Positions 20,901 to 28,190 of a stretch of 64,000 nt of DNA are shown here, one piece after another. Source of the DNA: Marinobacter sp. 1-4A. Lineage in GTDB: Bacteria > Pseudomonadota > Gammaproteobacteria > Pseudomonadales > Oleiphilaceae. The stretch's first letter is position 1. Every line of letters starts with the position of its first letter. The notes beneath the pieces were generated by a model. The model was not told the DNA's origin and did no database searches. It saw only the letters and a program-made list of their open reading frames with translations. The position numbers and the translations under genes were made by a program. Location of the stretch: positions 434,001 to 498,000 of the forward strand of contig NZ_VCGY01000001.1 in the NCBI RefSeq assembly GCF_016597725.1. The letters run 5' to 3'.

Positions 20901-22446
20901 TATGCTGAGTGCTGTTTCCGGCAGGGTCGAAAACAGTGATCGTTACTTCATATTCCCCATTGCCTACATTACCGGTCTGGCTGGCGGAGCTATGAATCCT
21001 TCCGCTGATAACACCCGTGCCCGGGTCTATCGTTAAGCCGCCAGGCAGATTGGCCGCGCTGTAGATCAAATTGCTTCCGCTGTAGGTGTCGCTAAACTTC
21101 CCACTGAGATCAAGGTTTATGTGGTCAGCATCTTGGTCGTTTTGGGGGTCCAACGCGCCTGTAAGCAAAGGTGGGAGAGTATCTATCGGCTTTTCATCAC
21201 GATCATTACTGCTGTTGCCTACCGGGTCCGTGATGCTGGCCTCAACGGTTACTTCCCTCTGGCCCGGGCTAACCGGAACCTGCACACGTACGCCGTTATC
21301 GATATCTTCTTGGGTCACAGGGCGCTCAAGTAGCACACCACCATTTGGAGTCTTGACCTGCAGTAAGTCGCCCACCTTGACCGTGTCTTTATCCAAGGTA
21401 ACTTTCGCTGGCACTTTGCCGTTGGAAATTTCCGATTCGCTGTAAATGCCCTCGGGGCCAGCACCTTCGAGCTCAATGCTAAGTATCGGCTTTGTTACTT
21501 CTACACCGTAAGGCCGCTCTGCATCAGCGGTAAGCGGGCCGTCTTCGTCATAGTCCCTCGTGACGGTTGCTTCAACGGTTCTGTCTTGTACAAGCTCACT
21601 TCCGGGAACCTCCGTCTGCCAAGTTTTACCGTCCGGATTCACCGTTGTCTCATAGACTTTTCCGTTTACGGTGATGGTCACTTTATCTCCGGGCTGGGCA
21701 TCACCACCTACGGTGCCTGTCAGAGTAACTGTCTGTTCGGCTTCAGCTGCGCTGATAATGTCATCATCTGCAATCACATCAATAGAAATACTCAGCTCTG
21801 GTCGATCACCGCCATCGCCAGGCTCTTCATCACCGTTGTCCGGTTGATCTCCATCGCCCGGCTGCTCATCCCCTCCGGGCTGTTCGCCACCATCATCTGG
21901 CTCTTGCCCGCTATCTCCCGGTTGGTCGTTATTGCCGCCAGAGAGATCAACCTCACCAAGGTACTCATCATTTCTATTAGCGAGGTGCTCATCGCGAAAC
22001 CCGTTCTCAAGTTCCCTTTGTGGCAGGCTCAATCCAAGCGGCCGCAGCACTTCATGAATGCGCGCAACGGTTACGGGGGTGAAGCCATCCGCTTCAATTA
22101 TTTCGCCAATGCGCACCAACTGCACAAAACCATGCCCTTCGGAAAAGGTGCCTTGATTAGACTGCGTGGATGGGTCCGTTATCGGTTGGTCGTTAGGCTC
22201 GAGAGGCGCAAGGCTTTCACTCTGCTCAACAAGGTTTGCTCTCTCTTCGGCTGTCACCTGTTGTTCGCCTAAAAACGTTAGCTGCTGGTTGTCGCCAAAA
22301 TCCAGATTAACCCGCGCACCCCTCTCTAAAACCAAGGTTTCATCAATAGCCAGCTGGTCGCCCACTTCAAGTACACGGCGCTCGCCGTTTGCGTTTTCAG
22401 CCCAAGCTTGTCCGACTAGGGATACAACAGTTGCCAGAGTAGTCAT
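11953..22446 (-). CDS. Giant LapA/BapA-like surface adhesin secreted by a type I system
   Basis: The 3497-residue acidic protein opens with a retention module (residues 1-70, containing VVSLVGQAWAENANGERRVL) that in this family plugs the TolC pore and holds the adhesin at the cell surface. A linker rich in Gly, Asp, Pro and Gln follows (about 170-235). After it come Ig-like and VCBS/cadherin-like modules with many DGDGD-type calcium sites, including three tandem modules of about 163 residues. The C-terminus has one GGEDTVQL-type element and a type I secretion target-like domain. The exporter genes lie immediately upstream on the same strand. GAGG is five bases before the ATG. There is no TAAG-like LapG site in the first 200 residues. 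Confidence 0.93.
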   Translation of the reverse strand: MTTLATVVSLVGQAWAENANGERRVLEVGDQLAIDETLVLERGARVNLDFGDNQQLTFLGEQQVTAEERANLVEQSESLAPLEPNDQPITDPSTQSNQGTFSEGHGFVQLVRIGEIIEADGFTPVTVARIHEVLRPLGLSLPQRELENGFRDEHLANRNDEYLGEVDLSGGNNDQPGDSGQEPDDGGEQPGGDEQPGDGDQPDNGDEEPGDGGDRPELSISIDVIADDDIISAAEAEQTVTLTGTVGGDAQPGDKVTITVNGKVYETTVNPDGKTWQTEVPGSELVQDRTVEATVTRDYDEDGPLTADAERPYGVEVTKPILSIELEGAGPEGIYSESEISNGKVPAKVTLDKDTVKVGDLLQVKTPNGGVLLERPVTQEDIDNGVRVQVPVSPGQREVTVEASITDPVGNSSNDRDEKPIDTLPPLLTGALDPQNDQDADHINLDLSGKFSDTYSGSNLIYSAANLPGGLTIDPGTGVISGRIHSSASQTGNVGNGEYEVTITVFDPAGNSTQHSFTWTVTNPAPTAADDSGSTDEDTTLVVNPRNGVLKNDVDPDGDQLFVTGIVAGGSKPTSVGGLDTDIIGDYGTLKLQADGSYTYVPDKTNPDVRALKDGETLEDIFSYTMTDREGGADDATLVITINGVSDSEPTIIPKDENGPDDPNDIITAGHATVYESGLIADTPTQSKTVEGEITVTALDGLISVKVHGQTFDLTQLADLENTAVVLDTDYGKLTLNGFTPDEVDSTIVGGELSYSYELDIRFDNAAPGSNGDLNGFDSIDLEVLDAGNTSKNGTLEINIIDDEPAVSEKTVTHSVEVDETTLGVPSTAVSFADAFDTAYGADGAASSNGLVYSFEIDTTLATGLIDTATGENIELTISATGEAEGRTESGDLAFTVGVDSTNGEVTLTQARALKHPDKANPDDAVSLVENTLKLKATATDGDGDENSASISLGDKLVFKDDGPAIEVEAGFTAPEVIVDETSLGTPSSAIAFAGAFVAPDYGEDGAASTDALVYSLDIDPAIVTGLTDTATGQAIVLSINSSGEVEGRTDTDGELAFTASVDSNTGKVTLTQSRALSHPDTSDHDDAVSLAENALSLKATATDGDGDEASASISLGDKLVFKDDGPAIEVEAGFTAPEVIVDETSLGTPSDAKAFAGAFKAPDYGADGAASSDALVYSLDIDSTTSTGLIDTATGQAIVLSINGSGEVEGRTDVGGNLAFTISVNSDGEVTLTQSRSMQHTDTDDPDDEVTIASGTIKLHATALDGDGDTDKSDGVDIGGQFTFKDDGPTIDGSEVGGDGYVSDNAIVDERYLASGSESDPSKLIVGKNLPIDFGADGAVNAVGDIGLTFNNSNLQALSDLNLKSGTTELAYTISGDGHTVEAKAGSKDIFSIELKVASDGTPSYEFILKGPLDHILNVDGETADNIILPFDITATDGDGDSVDLKFKVEVVDDTPAAGDRDLEVNEDGSVSFSNADVNQVTTEIKSGEGPQHGTVTIGNDGTITYEPHEDYRGDDSYTYTVTTASGSYERTVNVTVKPVADKPLFADKSGNYPDDSAIDSDGSLKTGDYSYSVETPEDVPIALGLHVPKVKDDGIDPDNNGTSELLGAINLEFKELTGVSTPELQLTDGTVLSPNGSGGFQFVIVDNETDKKPLDWHLDIGLPAEDTSNGVHYLTEAQYEGLQVQPPAERHENFKTEVSVASYEVDEFGEKLAGVNAATSTQTIDVNVKAVTDPIELKVDTDKDAQSYEMSEDNTFNLKDKLTVNYPDNYVDGRSGDDVAGGDIDGSETRWFEITGLPKDTVVNGTTVTGPSHVISIEAPGLSTSDNGLPDINITPPKDFSGDLKDITVTLKAQDKDSDAGDSDGLIEVDSITLELQVNPVAGDLVVEGTEGLEDEAVAFLENIRVTDDSTASGTLGEVITEVSFTVPTGWTRDAGQNTWSNTDGQTWTMAPSTSGGWTGNWNGDEYTITFTDSNLTTSQREDILKQFTVTSPAHSSTDIDLEVKVTSVDHSISSTGTSSAPASQTGTLTVVVKPVAESIDTDSDGAGGNDVTMGGNHVYQTSGEEDGWLVLGEEASQSFKLGNGWSNEDGKWVYEGGSWKDVSVSGDGSDKTGRSEDTFALLTPYTTVNNDAQAGAVVQDKLEGSVFTYEGPSGTVTLPFAGEPVKIPMQYLDSVQFKGPADWSGVVKIKVQAGTIDYDEDDGTATDLAESGESWLTNLIIEPRADQVTLQVDTPLKTQEDEAVTLSILPTSSDKDETFDVTISKIPKGVKITYDGVEYDTLAGPLPDGLTDNGDGTYTLEIEGFDTANQPELTPPKDSNEEINLTVKAESVDTLEYINNDGYSVVVEHKGNTVTTKVYGNGTGSAPTSETTETVASDTSQELPIRVEVQGVPDEPKVTIDNTTEYWEDGAEESSGQGAAPGLEVDLKDLVTGIESGETGVENAGPDGSETISLRISDLPEGFTLTGAGPQLGAGSGPDRLWVISKDDLNNVKIGVPEHYSGTVEFTVQPVVTENDNPSNTFFDKENVSFKVKPVAEASLSLNSDLVEDTVGELNLTALGADGDEYISEVRISEADVTNKELTLYADAAGTTELSPVGGVYTVINSDPNGVPSVYVKGPANHSGDISLSIGYTVADPVGDGSTGIPNGTKTGSVNHTLSFAAVTDEIGAALNGISDNATGTSFTYDSGTKTATIEGSGKVTVTVDISQLADTNAGNETDTDGSEQLTHIQIEGVPQGVSVEGAESTGEGKWLIETADSFNSDTLIKEIVFNVTGHASSDTSAITITSYTKDTGAKISEKAQIDWNLVVNQSGTGVGELPQITLTDKQKVQDEDSEFALSDQVDADLSGGDLDEYNITVTLRTSPDDETEFTDGNGSLTRTEVTENGETVVLWTKTTSVAQGDNAETKLNDLLDSIKVHTPEHANANNLSGNLPLDVTVSVHANGVSKKSELKPEVELTPVTDETTVTVTADAVGEGEDIPVTIELENTADGSFSNVSGNNITVTLGNTGLAGELLYANGDPLTFTGANTYEVGLIGGQPPQLIFRPDSGQPHQTGSLELTASVTTTEQGASNSVTATGNGSLVIGASNSGYKADITAEGNELNEENTDLIQLNFTNAGLVDAGEQIESAFISDLPVGFTVWVGGDMANNAGGGIWAIPLAGNDLPANISIKPPKNWAGTLDDLKFTVMSGHAGLEPSASAIDFDLVVNPTPNGVDMNPTLSFGDAGDKISLNLNASMKDPSAATGAKDGAGNPTDQFTELTELSLSGFPDGEKVLFFIGNEEEPLGAAQATFDSTTSTWIINGLSQSDLQNLKFLHAEGSGSLTVKGRTYEVDVNGIPYQEGGETKYSSWSGDKAAEINISQTVPTSGDDHFLWDESAINGFGGEDTVQLRFSDDLGSGDFSKLENIEMIDMKGSGPNQIGDSGAGLNIQDVLDITDSRNALKIDGDGDDFVFLKNSEWTTDNTVTSGYVTYTSSDTSATLNISDQITSVVMVE
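18578..20035 (-). repeat. Three tandem adhesin modules of about 163 residues
   Basis: Within the adhesin gene, the block encoding VIVDETSLGTP recurs with a spacing of 489 bases (anchors at 19004 and 19493). A more diverged third copy is 483 bases further on (anchor at 19976). Each unit contains YGxDGAAS, LVYSLDID, GxxxxxATGxxIxLSI, an SHPD-like loop and ATDGDGD, and ends in FKDDGPAIEVEAG. This is the DUF5801/repeats-in-toxin style of module. The two units between 18.6 and 19.5 kb are nearly identical in places, so they could recombine and are a place where an assembly may collapse. Confidence 0.85.
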
Positions 22447-22507
22447 AAGGACCTCAAAATGTGGTTACTCATGCAGTTTCAATTTCAATGCAGGTAACGG
22501 ATCGATT

Positions 22508-23962
22508 TCAGCGTTCGCTCAAAGCGTTAGCTTTGGCACGCAGTAATGGTTTGAGCAAATAAGACAAAATGCTCTTTTTGCCGGTCATGATGTCCAGTTG
22601 TGCAGTCATGCCCGGAATAACAGATAAATGCTGTGCCGAGTCTTTTCCGGTGGTTACGGCGCGCACGAGGTAAAACGTGTTATCGCGATCGTCGGTGATG
22701 GTGTCGGCGCTGATGTGTTGAATCGTTGCGGAGATGCCACCATAAATAGAAAAGTCGTAGGCGTGCAATTTGATGGTCGCTGGCAAACCGGGGCGCAAGA
22801 AGGCGATATCTTTAGGCGCTATTTTGGCTTCCACCAGCAGGCGATCATCGCTCGGAACAATCTCTACAACCGCATTCCCCGGTTGAACGACACCGCCAAT
22901 CGTGTTTAGCAACACGCGCTGAACCGTGCCATTTACAGGCGAGCGAATTTCAGAGAGCTTCACCTTGTCAGCCAGCCCGGCAACACTCTTTTCCAAGCTG
23001 TTCAACTGTGAGCTTGCGTCACTAAGCTCTGCTCGCCATTGGTTGCGGATAGAGGACTCAACCTCTAACAATCGGGACTCAGCCTCCTGAATACTGGCCT
23101 TCACCTGCCTAACCCGGGCAGCCGCCTGAAGGCGTTCACCGTCTGCTGCGGCTTGGTCCCGCTGCAAACGCAAAATTTCTATTTCCGAGACGGCGCCAGA
23201 AGCTAGCAAGGGTTGGGTTGCCTGCAGTTCCCGTGTCGACATGCGGTAGGACTGTTCCGCAGCAGACTCCCTCGCCCGCACTTCGCTTAATTCTTGCTCC
23301 CGTTGAGCAATCTGTTCCCGGGCAACCGCCAAGCGCTCTTGCAGTTCCTTGAGGCTGGCCTTGAAATAACCTTCCTCCTGCTGCAAGACCTGTTGCTGTA
23401 CGGGTGTTACTGCCTCGCTGTAATTCAACTGAAGTGGCTCGCTATGGATCAATGCTTGCAGCCGTTTCACTTTGGCGGCCAGTGCAAATGCCCGCACGCT
23501 GCCTTCCTGAAAACTGGCCATAAAGCGTGTTGGGTCTATGCGCACCAGCAGGTCGCCCTTGCTGACGCTGGCACCCTCATCTACAAACACTTCCTCAATC
23601 ACACCGCCATCGGCGGACTGAATAACCTGAAGCTGTCGGGAGGGAATAACCTTACCCTCGCCCCGTGTCACTTCATCGATCGGCGCAAACGCAGCCCAGA
23701 CAATCAGAACCATAAACGTCAGTGCGATGCCGTACAGCAAGCTGCGGGCACGCAGGGTGCTTTGCTGCTCCATGGCCTGATCCGCATCCGTAGGCCAGTG
23801 CCGTGAGTTGCTGCGAAATGCGGAAAAAAACGGCCGGAACAAGCGATTGATAAAACCTTTCCCCCGAGCTCCAACGGCGTCAGCCTTGCTCAAATGTTCA
23901 AATGCCTGTTGCTCAAGCTCTTTCTGGGCGGCCTTCTCTGCAATCTTCGCATCGTTGCTCAT
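22508..23962 (-). CDS. lapC: HlyD-family periplasmic adaptor of the adhesin exporter
   Basis: The 484-residue protein has one membrane segment (about residues 75-95, LLYGIALTFMVLIVWAAFAP). Next come a lipoyl half (GVIEEVFVDEGASVSKGDLL), a long alpha-helical coiled-coil hairpin (about 165-320), and the second lipoyl half with a beta-barrel (IRSPVNGTVQRVLLN). This is the membrane fusion protein of type I secretion systems, bridging the ABC transporter and the TolC channel. Its start overlaps the stop of the exporter gene by four bases. The adhesin gene follows after 61 bases. LapC is the named equivalent in Pseudomonas. Confidence 0.92.
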   Translation of the reverse strand: MSNDAKIAEKAAQKELEQQAFEHLSKADAVGARGKGFINRLFRPFFSAFRSNSRHWPTDADQAMEQQSTLRARSLLYGIALTFMVLIVWAAFAPIDEVTRGEGKVIPSRQLQVIQSADGGVIEEVFVDEGASVSKGDLLVRIDPTRFMASFQEGSVRAFALAAKVKRLQALIHSEPLQLNYSEAVTPVQQQVLQQEEGYFKASLKELQERLAVAREQIAQREQELSEVRARESAAEQSYRMSTRELQATQPLLASGAVSEIEILRLQRDQAAADGERLQAAARVRQVKASIQEAESRLLEVESSIRNQWRAELSDASSQLNSLEKSVAGLADKVKLSEIRSPVNGTVQRVLLNTIGGVVQPGNAVVEIVPSDDRLLVEAKIAPKDIAFLRPGLPATIKLHAYDFSIYGGISATIQHISADTITDDRDNTFYLVRAVTTGKDSAQHLSVIPGMTAQLDIMTGKKSILSYLLKPLLRAKANALSER

Positions 23963-26088
23963 TGTGCACCCCGCTGGATGCTTCCTTGTTGAAGGGCCTG
24001 TAGCACGCTTTGCTTCGGGCCATCGGCAACAATTTTTCCCGCATCCATTACAATTAAGCGATCAACCAGATCCAGTAGGCTGGTGCGGTGGGTTATCAAC
24101 AACAGAGTTTTGCCTTGGCTAAACTGGCCCAAGCCTTTGCTGACGTGGTTCTCCAACATGCTGTCCATGGCACTGGTTGGCTCATCCAGCAATAAAATAC
24201 TGCTGTCCGCCATAACCGCACGGGCCACTGCAATTGTTTGGCGCTGCCCACCGGATAAACGGTTACCGCCCTCCCCGACCGGCATCGACAAACCGTCTGC
24301 ATGATCACCCACCATGCCTTTCAAACCTGAGATATTGATGGCCTGCAGCAAGCGTTCATTATTAGGATGTTCTATACCCAGCGTAACGTTGTCGTATACC
24401 GTGCCACTGAGCAATTGAACGTCTTGTGGTATGTAACCAATATTGCGGCGCAGCTCACTCGGGTCGATCTGGCCAATGTTTACGCCATCCACTAAAAGGC
24501 TGCCAGACGTTGGCCGGTAAAGCCCCAGTATGAGTTTTTCCAAAGTGCTCTTGCCCGAGCCCACTCGGCCAAGAATGCCCACCCGCTCACCAGCCCGAAT
24601 ATGTAACGACACTCCACTCAATGCATCGCGCTCTTCACCGGGGTACTGGAATGACACATCCCTCAGCTCAATTTCGCCACGCAGCTTACCCCGGCTTATT
24701 AGCTGTTTGCCCGGCTCGCGATCCTGCTCGGCATCCATAATCTGTTCGACTGATGTTATGGCTGTAGCCGCTTGGTGGTACTGCGTAAGCAAAGATGCCG
24801 TTTGCGAAACCGGCGCCATGGCCCGTGAGGACAGCATATAAGCAGCAATCAACCCGCCTTGGCTCATGTCGCCATTAATAACGAGATACACACCGGTGAT
24901 AATCATCACCACAGATACAACTTGCTGTATCCAGGAAGCTCCTGCACCTACAGACATACCAAGCATGCGCTGCTTGCCGGAGCAGCCCGACAAAAACCGT
25001 GTGGTTTGCTCCCACTCACTTTGCATACGGCTACTGGCGTTGAAGCTTTTAAGTGTGGGCGCCGCTACCAGACTTTCTACCAAACCGGAGTTACGCTGCG
25101 CACTGGCTTGGCTCATGGTTTCTGAAAGCTGGTGCATGGTGGCCTGCACCGAGAGGGCGTACAGAATAATTATCGTTGCACCGATCAGCACAGGAATGAT
25201 CATCACCGGCGAAATTAATGCGATGATGACCACAAAGAGTAGGAAAAAAGGCAGGTCGATAAGCGCCGTTACGGTCATGGAACCAATGAATGAGCGAACG
25301 GATTCAAACGACTGGACATTCGCCGCGAACGAGCCCACAGACTGTGGAGCATGTTCAAGCCGAGTACCCAGAATGCGTTCCATAATGCGCGCGGATAATG
25401 TGATATCAGCGCGACTTGCCGCCAGCTCAACAAACCAGCTTCGTAGCAGACGCAGCGCAAGATCGGCGCAGATGATAATCAGGGCACCAAGCGCAAGAAC
25501 CCACAAAGTATCTGTTGCATGATTGGGTACCACACGGTCGTACACGTTCATAACGAACAGGGGCATGGTTAAAGCGAACAGGTTGATAAAGAACGCCGCA
25601 ATCAGGATATCCCGGTAAACCGGCCGGTTTGCCTTTATCACACTCCAGAACCAGTGGCCGTTATCAACTGTTGTGCCAGCCCCGGTTTTACGTTGATCCA
25701 AACGGAAATCCGGGCGGCAGTAGAGTGCAATACCACTGTAGGTCTTTTGGAGGTTGGCAAGCCCGAGTTGCTGAATGTCCATGTCTAATTCTGGCAACCG
25801 CACTTGCACTGTCTGCTCCTGAAGGTCGATACTTTCGAGCAAACAAGCACGGTTGCCATCAAGCAAAACAACGCAGGGGAGCAGCAAACTGTTCAGGCGC
25901 TCCAAAGGCTGCCTTACCAGCTTCACCTTCATATCGACCCTTTCTGCTGCGCGCGCAAACACCGAAGGCGACAAGCGGCCATCAACCAATGGCAGGCCGG
26001 CGACCAGCGCATCATGGCTGGTCGTGGTGCCATTTTCAGCAGCAACCCATAAAAGGCAGGCGCTCAGGGGGTCGTTCGTCTGGTCCAT
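23959..26088 (-). CDS. lapB: Type I secretion ABC transporter (LapB-like)
   Basis: The 709-residue protein has an N-terminal C39-like domain (about 1-140) without the peptidase's catalytic Cys. Such domains bind substrate rather than cut it. Six membrane helices follow (about 155-430), then a nucleotide-binding domain. Motifs visible there are Walker A GRVGSGKST, the signature LSGGQRQ, and Walker B with D-loop ILLLDEPTSAMD. It powers export of the adhesin encoded downstream. It lies 15 bases after the TolC-OmpA gene and overlaps the adaptor gene, so the three export genes and the adhesin form one transcription unit. Confidence 0.93.
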   Translation of the reverse strand: MDQTNDPLSACLLWVAAENGTTTSHDALVAGLPLVDGRLSPSVFARAAERVDMKVKLVRQPLERLNSLLLPCVVLLDGNRACLLESIDLQEQTVQVRLPELDMDIQQLGLANLQKTYSGIALYCRPDFRLDQRKTGAGTTVDNGHWFWSVIKANRPVYRDILIAAFFINLFALTMPLFVMNVYDRVVPNHATDTLWVLALGALIIICADLALRLLRSWFVELAASRADITLSARIMERILGTRLEHAPQSVGSFAANVQSFESVRSFIGSMTVTALIDLPFFLLFVVIIALISPVMIIPVLIGATIIILYALSVQATMHQLSETMSQASAQRNSGLVESLVAAPTLKSFNASSRMQSEWEQTTRFLSGCSGKQRMLGMSVGAGASWIQQVVSVVMIITGVYLVINGDMSQGGLIAAYMLSSRAMAPVSQTASLLTQYHQAATAITSVEQIMDAEQDREPGKQLISRGKLRGEIELRDVSFQYPGEERDALSGVSLHIRAGERVGILGRVGSGKSTLEKLILGLYRPTSGSLLVDGVNIGQIDPSELRRNIGYIPQDVQLLSGTVYDNVTLGIEHPNNERLLQAINISGLKGMVGDHADGLSMPVGEGGNRLSGGQRQTIAVARAVMADSSILLLDEPTSAMDSMLENHVSKGLGQFSQGKTLLLITHRTSLLDLVDRLIVMDAGKIVADGPKQSVLQALQQGSIQRGAQ

Positions 26089-26103
26089 AGCAGCGTGTCA
26101 ATC

Positions 26104-27891
26104 TCACCTTTTGGCGTGAGTAACACGTACCTCAACGCGACGATTCATGGCACGCCCTTGGGCAGTGTCATTGTTTGCACGGGGTTGGGAGGCGGCCACA
26201 CCCGAAATCAGCATAACGGTGTTTGCAATGCCACTGTCGATCAAGGCATCACGTACCGAAATCGCTCTGGCAAGGGATAGCTTGCGATTCAGCGCATCGG
26301 AACCGGAGCTGTCGGTATGCCCGACAATATTGACTGACTTCACCGTGCCCCGCTCCAGCAGACGTTGGGCGAACTGCTGCAGGTTAGCCATTGCCTCGGG
26401 CTTGAACTCAGCGCTGCCAACGTCAAATAGAGTGTCGCTACCAAGGGCCACGATTTCTTCAGTCTCAGATATTTTCAAAAACCGATCGAAGTTTCTGGCG
26501 CCCTCATCGGGAATTGTGCAATAGCGACTGGATCCCGGCTTGACCGACTGGTTAATATCACCCAAATTCGGTAGCTGCTCACTACCCACATTCAGGGTAT
26601 CCAGTAAGCGCCCCATGCTATGAAGCGTTTGTAGGCGATTGATTTCCAGATCGTAGAAGCCATTGGTATAGGCACGCTCAGCTTGGAAAAACTCATTTTC
26701 AGAATCGAGCACATCCAGCAACGAGCGACGACCGATGTCAAACTGTTCGCGATAAGCCCCCAATACACCCGACGCTTTTTCACGGTGGGCCGCAAGAGAG
26801 TCGAGTTTCACCTGCAAATTGCGTACATCGCCGTGAGCAATCGTCGCTGTTTGTCGCAGATCGACACAGGTTTTATCCCGCAAGCTTTCTGCCTGACTAA
26901 TACGGCGGTCCGCCGCACGCTCTGCTGCCCGGTCGCTGCCGCCACGGTAGAGGTTGTAGCGTGCACGCAACTCGATAACCGTATCTTCCCCGTATGAGTG
27001 CGGGTTTGTGCGCTTATCGAAGCTATTATTGTTTTTATAGGTGCCATGGCGAGCACCTAGCTCAATTGTCGGGTAACGGCCTGCTTTTGCCTCGCCGTAA
27101 GAAGCTTCAGACGCCTGAATTTCTTCAAAGGCTGCAAACAAAGCCGGGTTATTGGCGTATACCGCTTCAAGTACCTCACGTAGTTCTGCTGGCACCGCCT
27201 GCTCTTGCACTTCATAGGGGCTCAAATGCTCTGCCGGAAATCGACCAACCAAGCGCTGGAACCGCGCGGTAACGCTCTGCAGGTTTGCGATTTCTGTCAT
27301 TAAGTTAGAGCGCGCCAAAGACAAGCGCCCATCAATTTGCTGCAAATCGGCACGGTTGCTTACACCCTGATCTGCGCGTTCGCTAACGTGGCGTTGCACA
27401 CGCTGGTGATTGGCCACATTTTTCTGTGCAAGGGTTACAAGCTCTCGGTGCCGGAGAACGCTTAGATAAACCTCACCCGTTTCCAGCGCCTTGGTTTCTG
27501 CTTCGTCCAAGAGTTCATAATAGCGTGCCCGACTGCTATGCTCGGCTCTGGCAACGGCGTTTCGCACTCGAAATCCATCAAACAGCATTTGCGTGAGAGA
27601 CACTTCGGCGTAATTGCGGTTATAACTACCGCGACCATCGTAGTCACGGTCTCCCATGCCGCCAGCTGCGCTGACATCAAGAGATGGCAAGTATCCGCCA
27701 AAGGCTTCCCTTTGGTCGTAGGTAGAGGCTTGAAAGGCACTCAAACGAACTTGTAATTCTGGATTAGTTTCAAGCGTCTCTTTTACAACGCTTAATAAAT
27801 CATCTTGATGCGTAGTTGCAGCATTAATAGTTGCGGAAAAGCTCAAAGAAACCGCGAGGGCAAGTTTTGCGACGGAAGGAACTCTAGCCAT
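26104..27891 (-). CDS. TolC-type outer-membrane factor fused to an OmpA peptidoglycan-binding domain
   Basis: The 595-residue precursor has a signal peptide (ending near TINAATTH) and two TolC repeats forming a trimeric outer-membrane channel and periplasmic tunnel (about 30-430). Its C-terminal part (about 470-590) is an OmpA-like domain with LFDVGSAEFKPEAMANLQQF, NIVGHTDSSGSDALN and NRRVEVRV. OmpA domains bind peptidoglycan. Most LapE proteins end after the TolC part, so the fusion may anchor the channel in the cell wall while it holds the adhesin. It is the first gene of the export operon. The downstream order supports its role in adhesin secretion. Confidence 0.9.
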   Translation of the reverse strand: MARVPSVAKLALAVSLSFSATINAATTHQDDLLSVVKETLETNPELQVRLSAFQASTYDQREAFGGYLPSLDVSAAGGMGDRDYDGRGSYNRNYAEVSLTQMLFDGFRVRNAVARAEHSSRARYYELLDEAETKALETGEVYLSVLRHRELVTLAQKNVANHQRVQRHVSERADQGVSNRADLQQIDGRLSLARSNLMTEIANLQSVTARFQRLVGRFPAEHLSPYEVQEQAVPAELREVLEAVYANNPALFAAFEEIQASEASYGEAKAGRYPTIELGARHGTYKNNNSFDKRTNPHSYGEDTVIELRARYNLYRGGSDRAAERAADRRISQAESLRDKTCVDLRQTATIAHGDVRNLQVKLDSLAAHREKASGVLGAYREQFDIGRRSLLDVLDSENEFFQAERAYTNGFYDLEINRLQTLHSMGRLLDTLNVGSEQLPNLGDINQSVKPGSSRYCTIPDEGARNFDRFLKISETEEIVALGSDTLFDVGSAEFKPEAMANLQQFAQRLLERGTVKSVNIVGHTDSSGSDALNRKLSLARAISVRDALIDSGIANTVMLISGVAASQPRANNDTAQGRAMNRRVEVRVTHAKR

Positions 27892-28190
27892 AATATCCTC
27901 AAGGCAACCGGCACAAGCTCTGGGCCTGAAACGGGTGTGATCAGTAGGCTGACTTCAGTGGATACCGGGCATGATTTGGCTCGCACTAGCGCAAATAGTA
28001 GCTCGAAGCTACAACTGAGCTTGGCGGCACCCAACTCAAAGCAGCGAGTTATTGGCCTGATCGTACCTTGCGCAAGGCAAAGAACCTTTGATTGCGCGCC
28101 AAAACCTGTGCGCAAAGGTATTTTTTTATCAACCATTCAAAGCTCAATAGCAGCTTTGGGTGGGGCTAGTGCATTATAAAAAGGGTGAGT
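27892..28190. promoter_or_regulatory. Divergent regulatory gap with palindromes between exporter and response-regulator genes
   Basis: This gap of about 300 bases has no convincing gene. It contains GTAGCT-CGA-AGCTAC (27998-28012), the perfect palindrome CCTTGCGCAAGG (28066-28077) and the related CCTGTGCGCAAAGG (28105-28118). CCTTTG (28085-28090) and CAAAGG (28113-28118) can also pair, and a seven-T run follows directly after GGTA. This could act as an attenuator or terminator reading toward the response regulator. Promoters for both divergent units should be here, but I could not place them with confidence. Confidence 0.5.
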
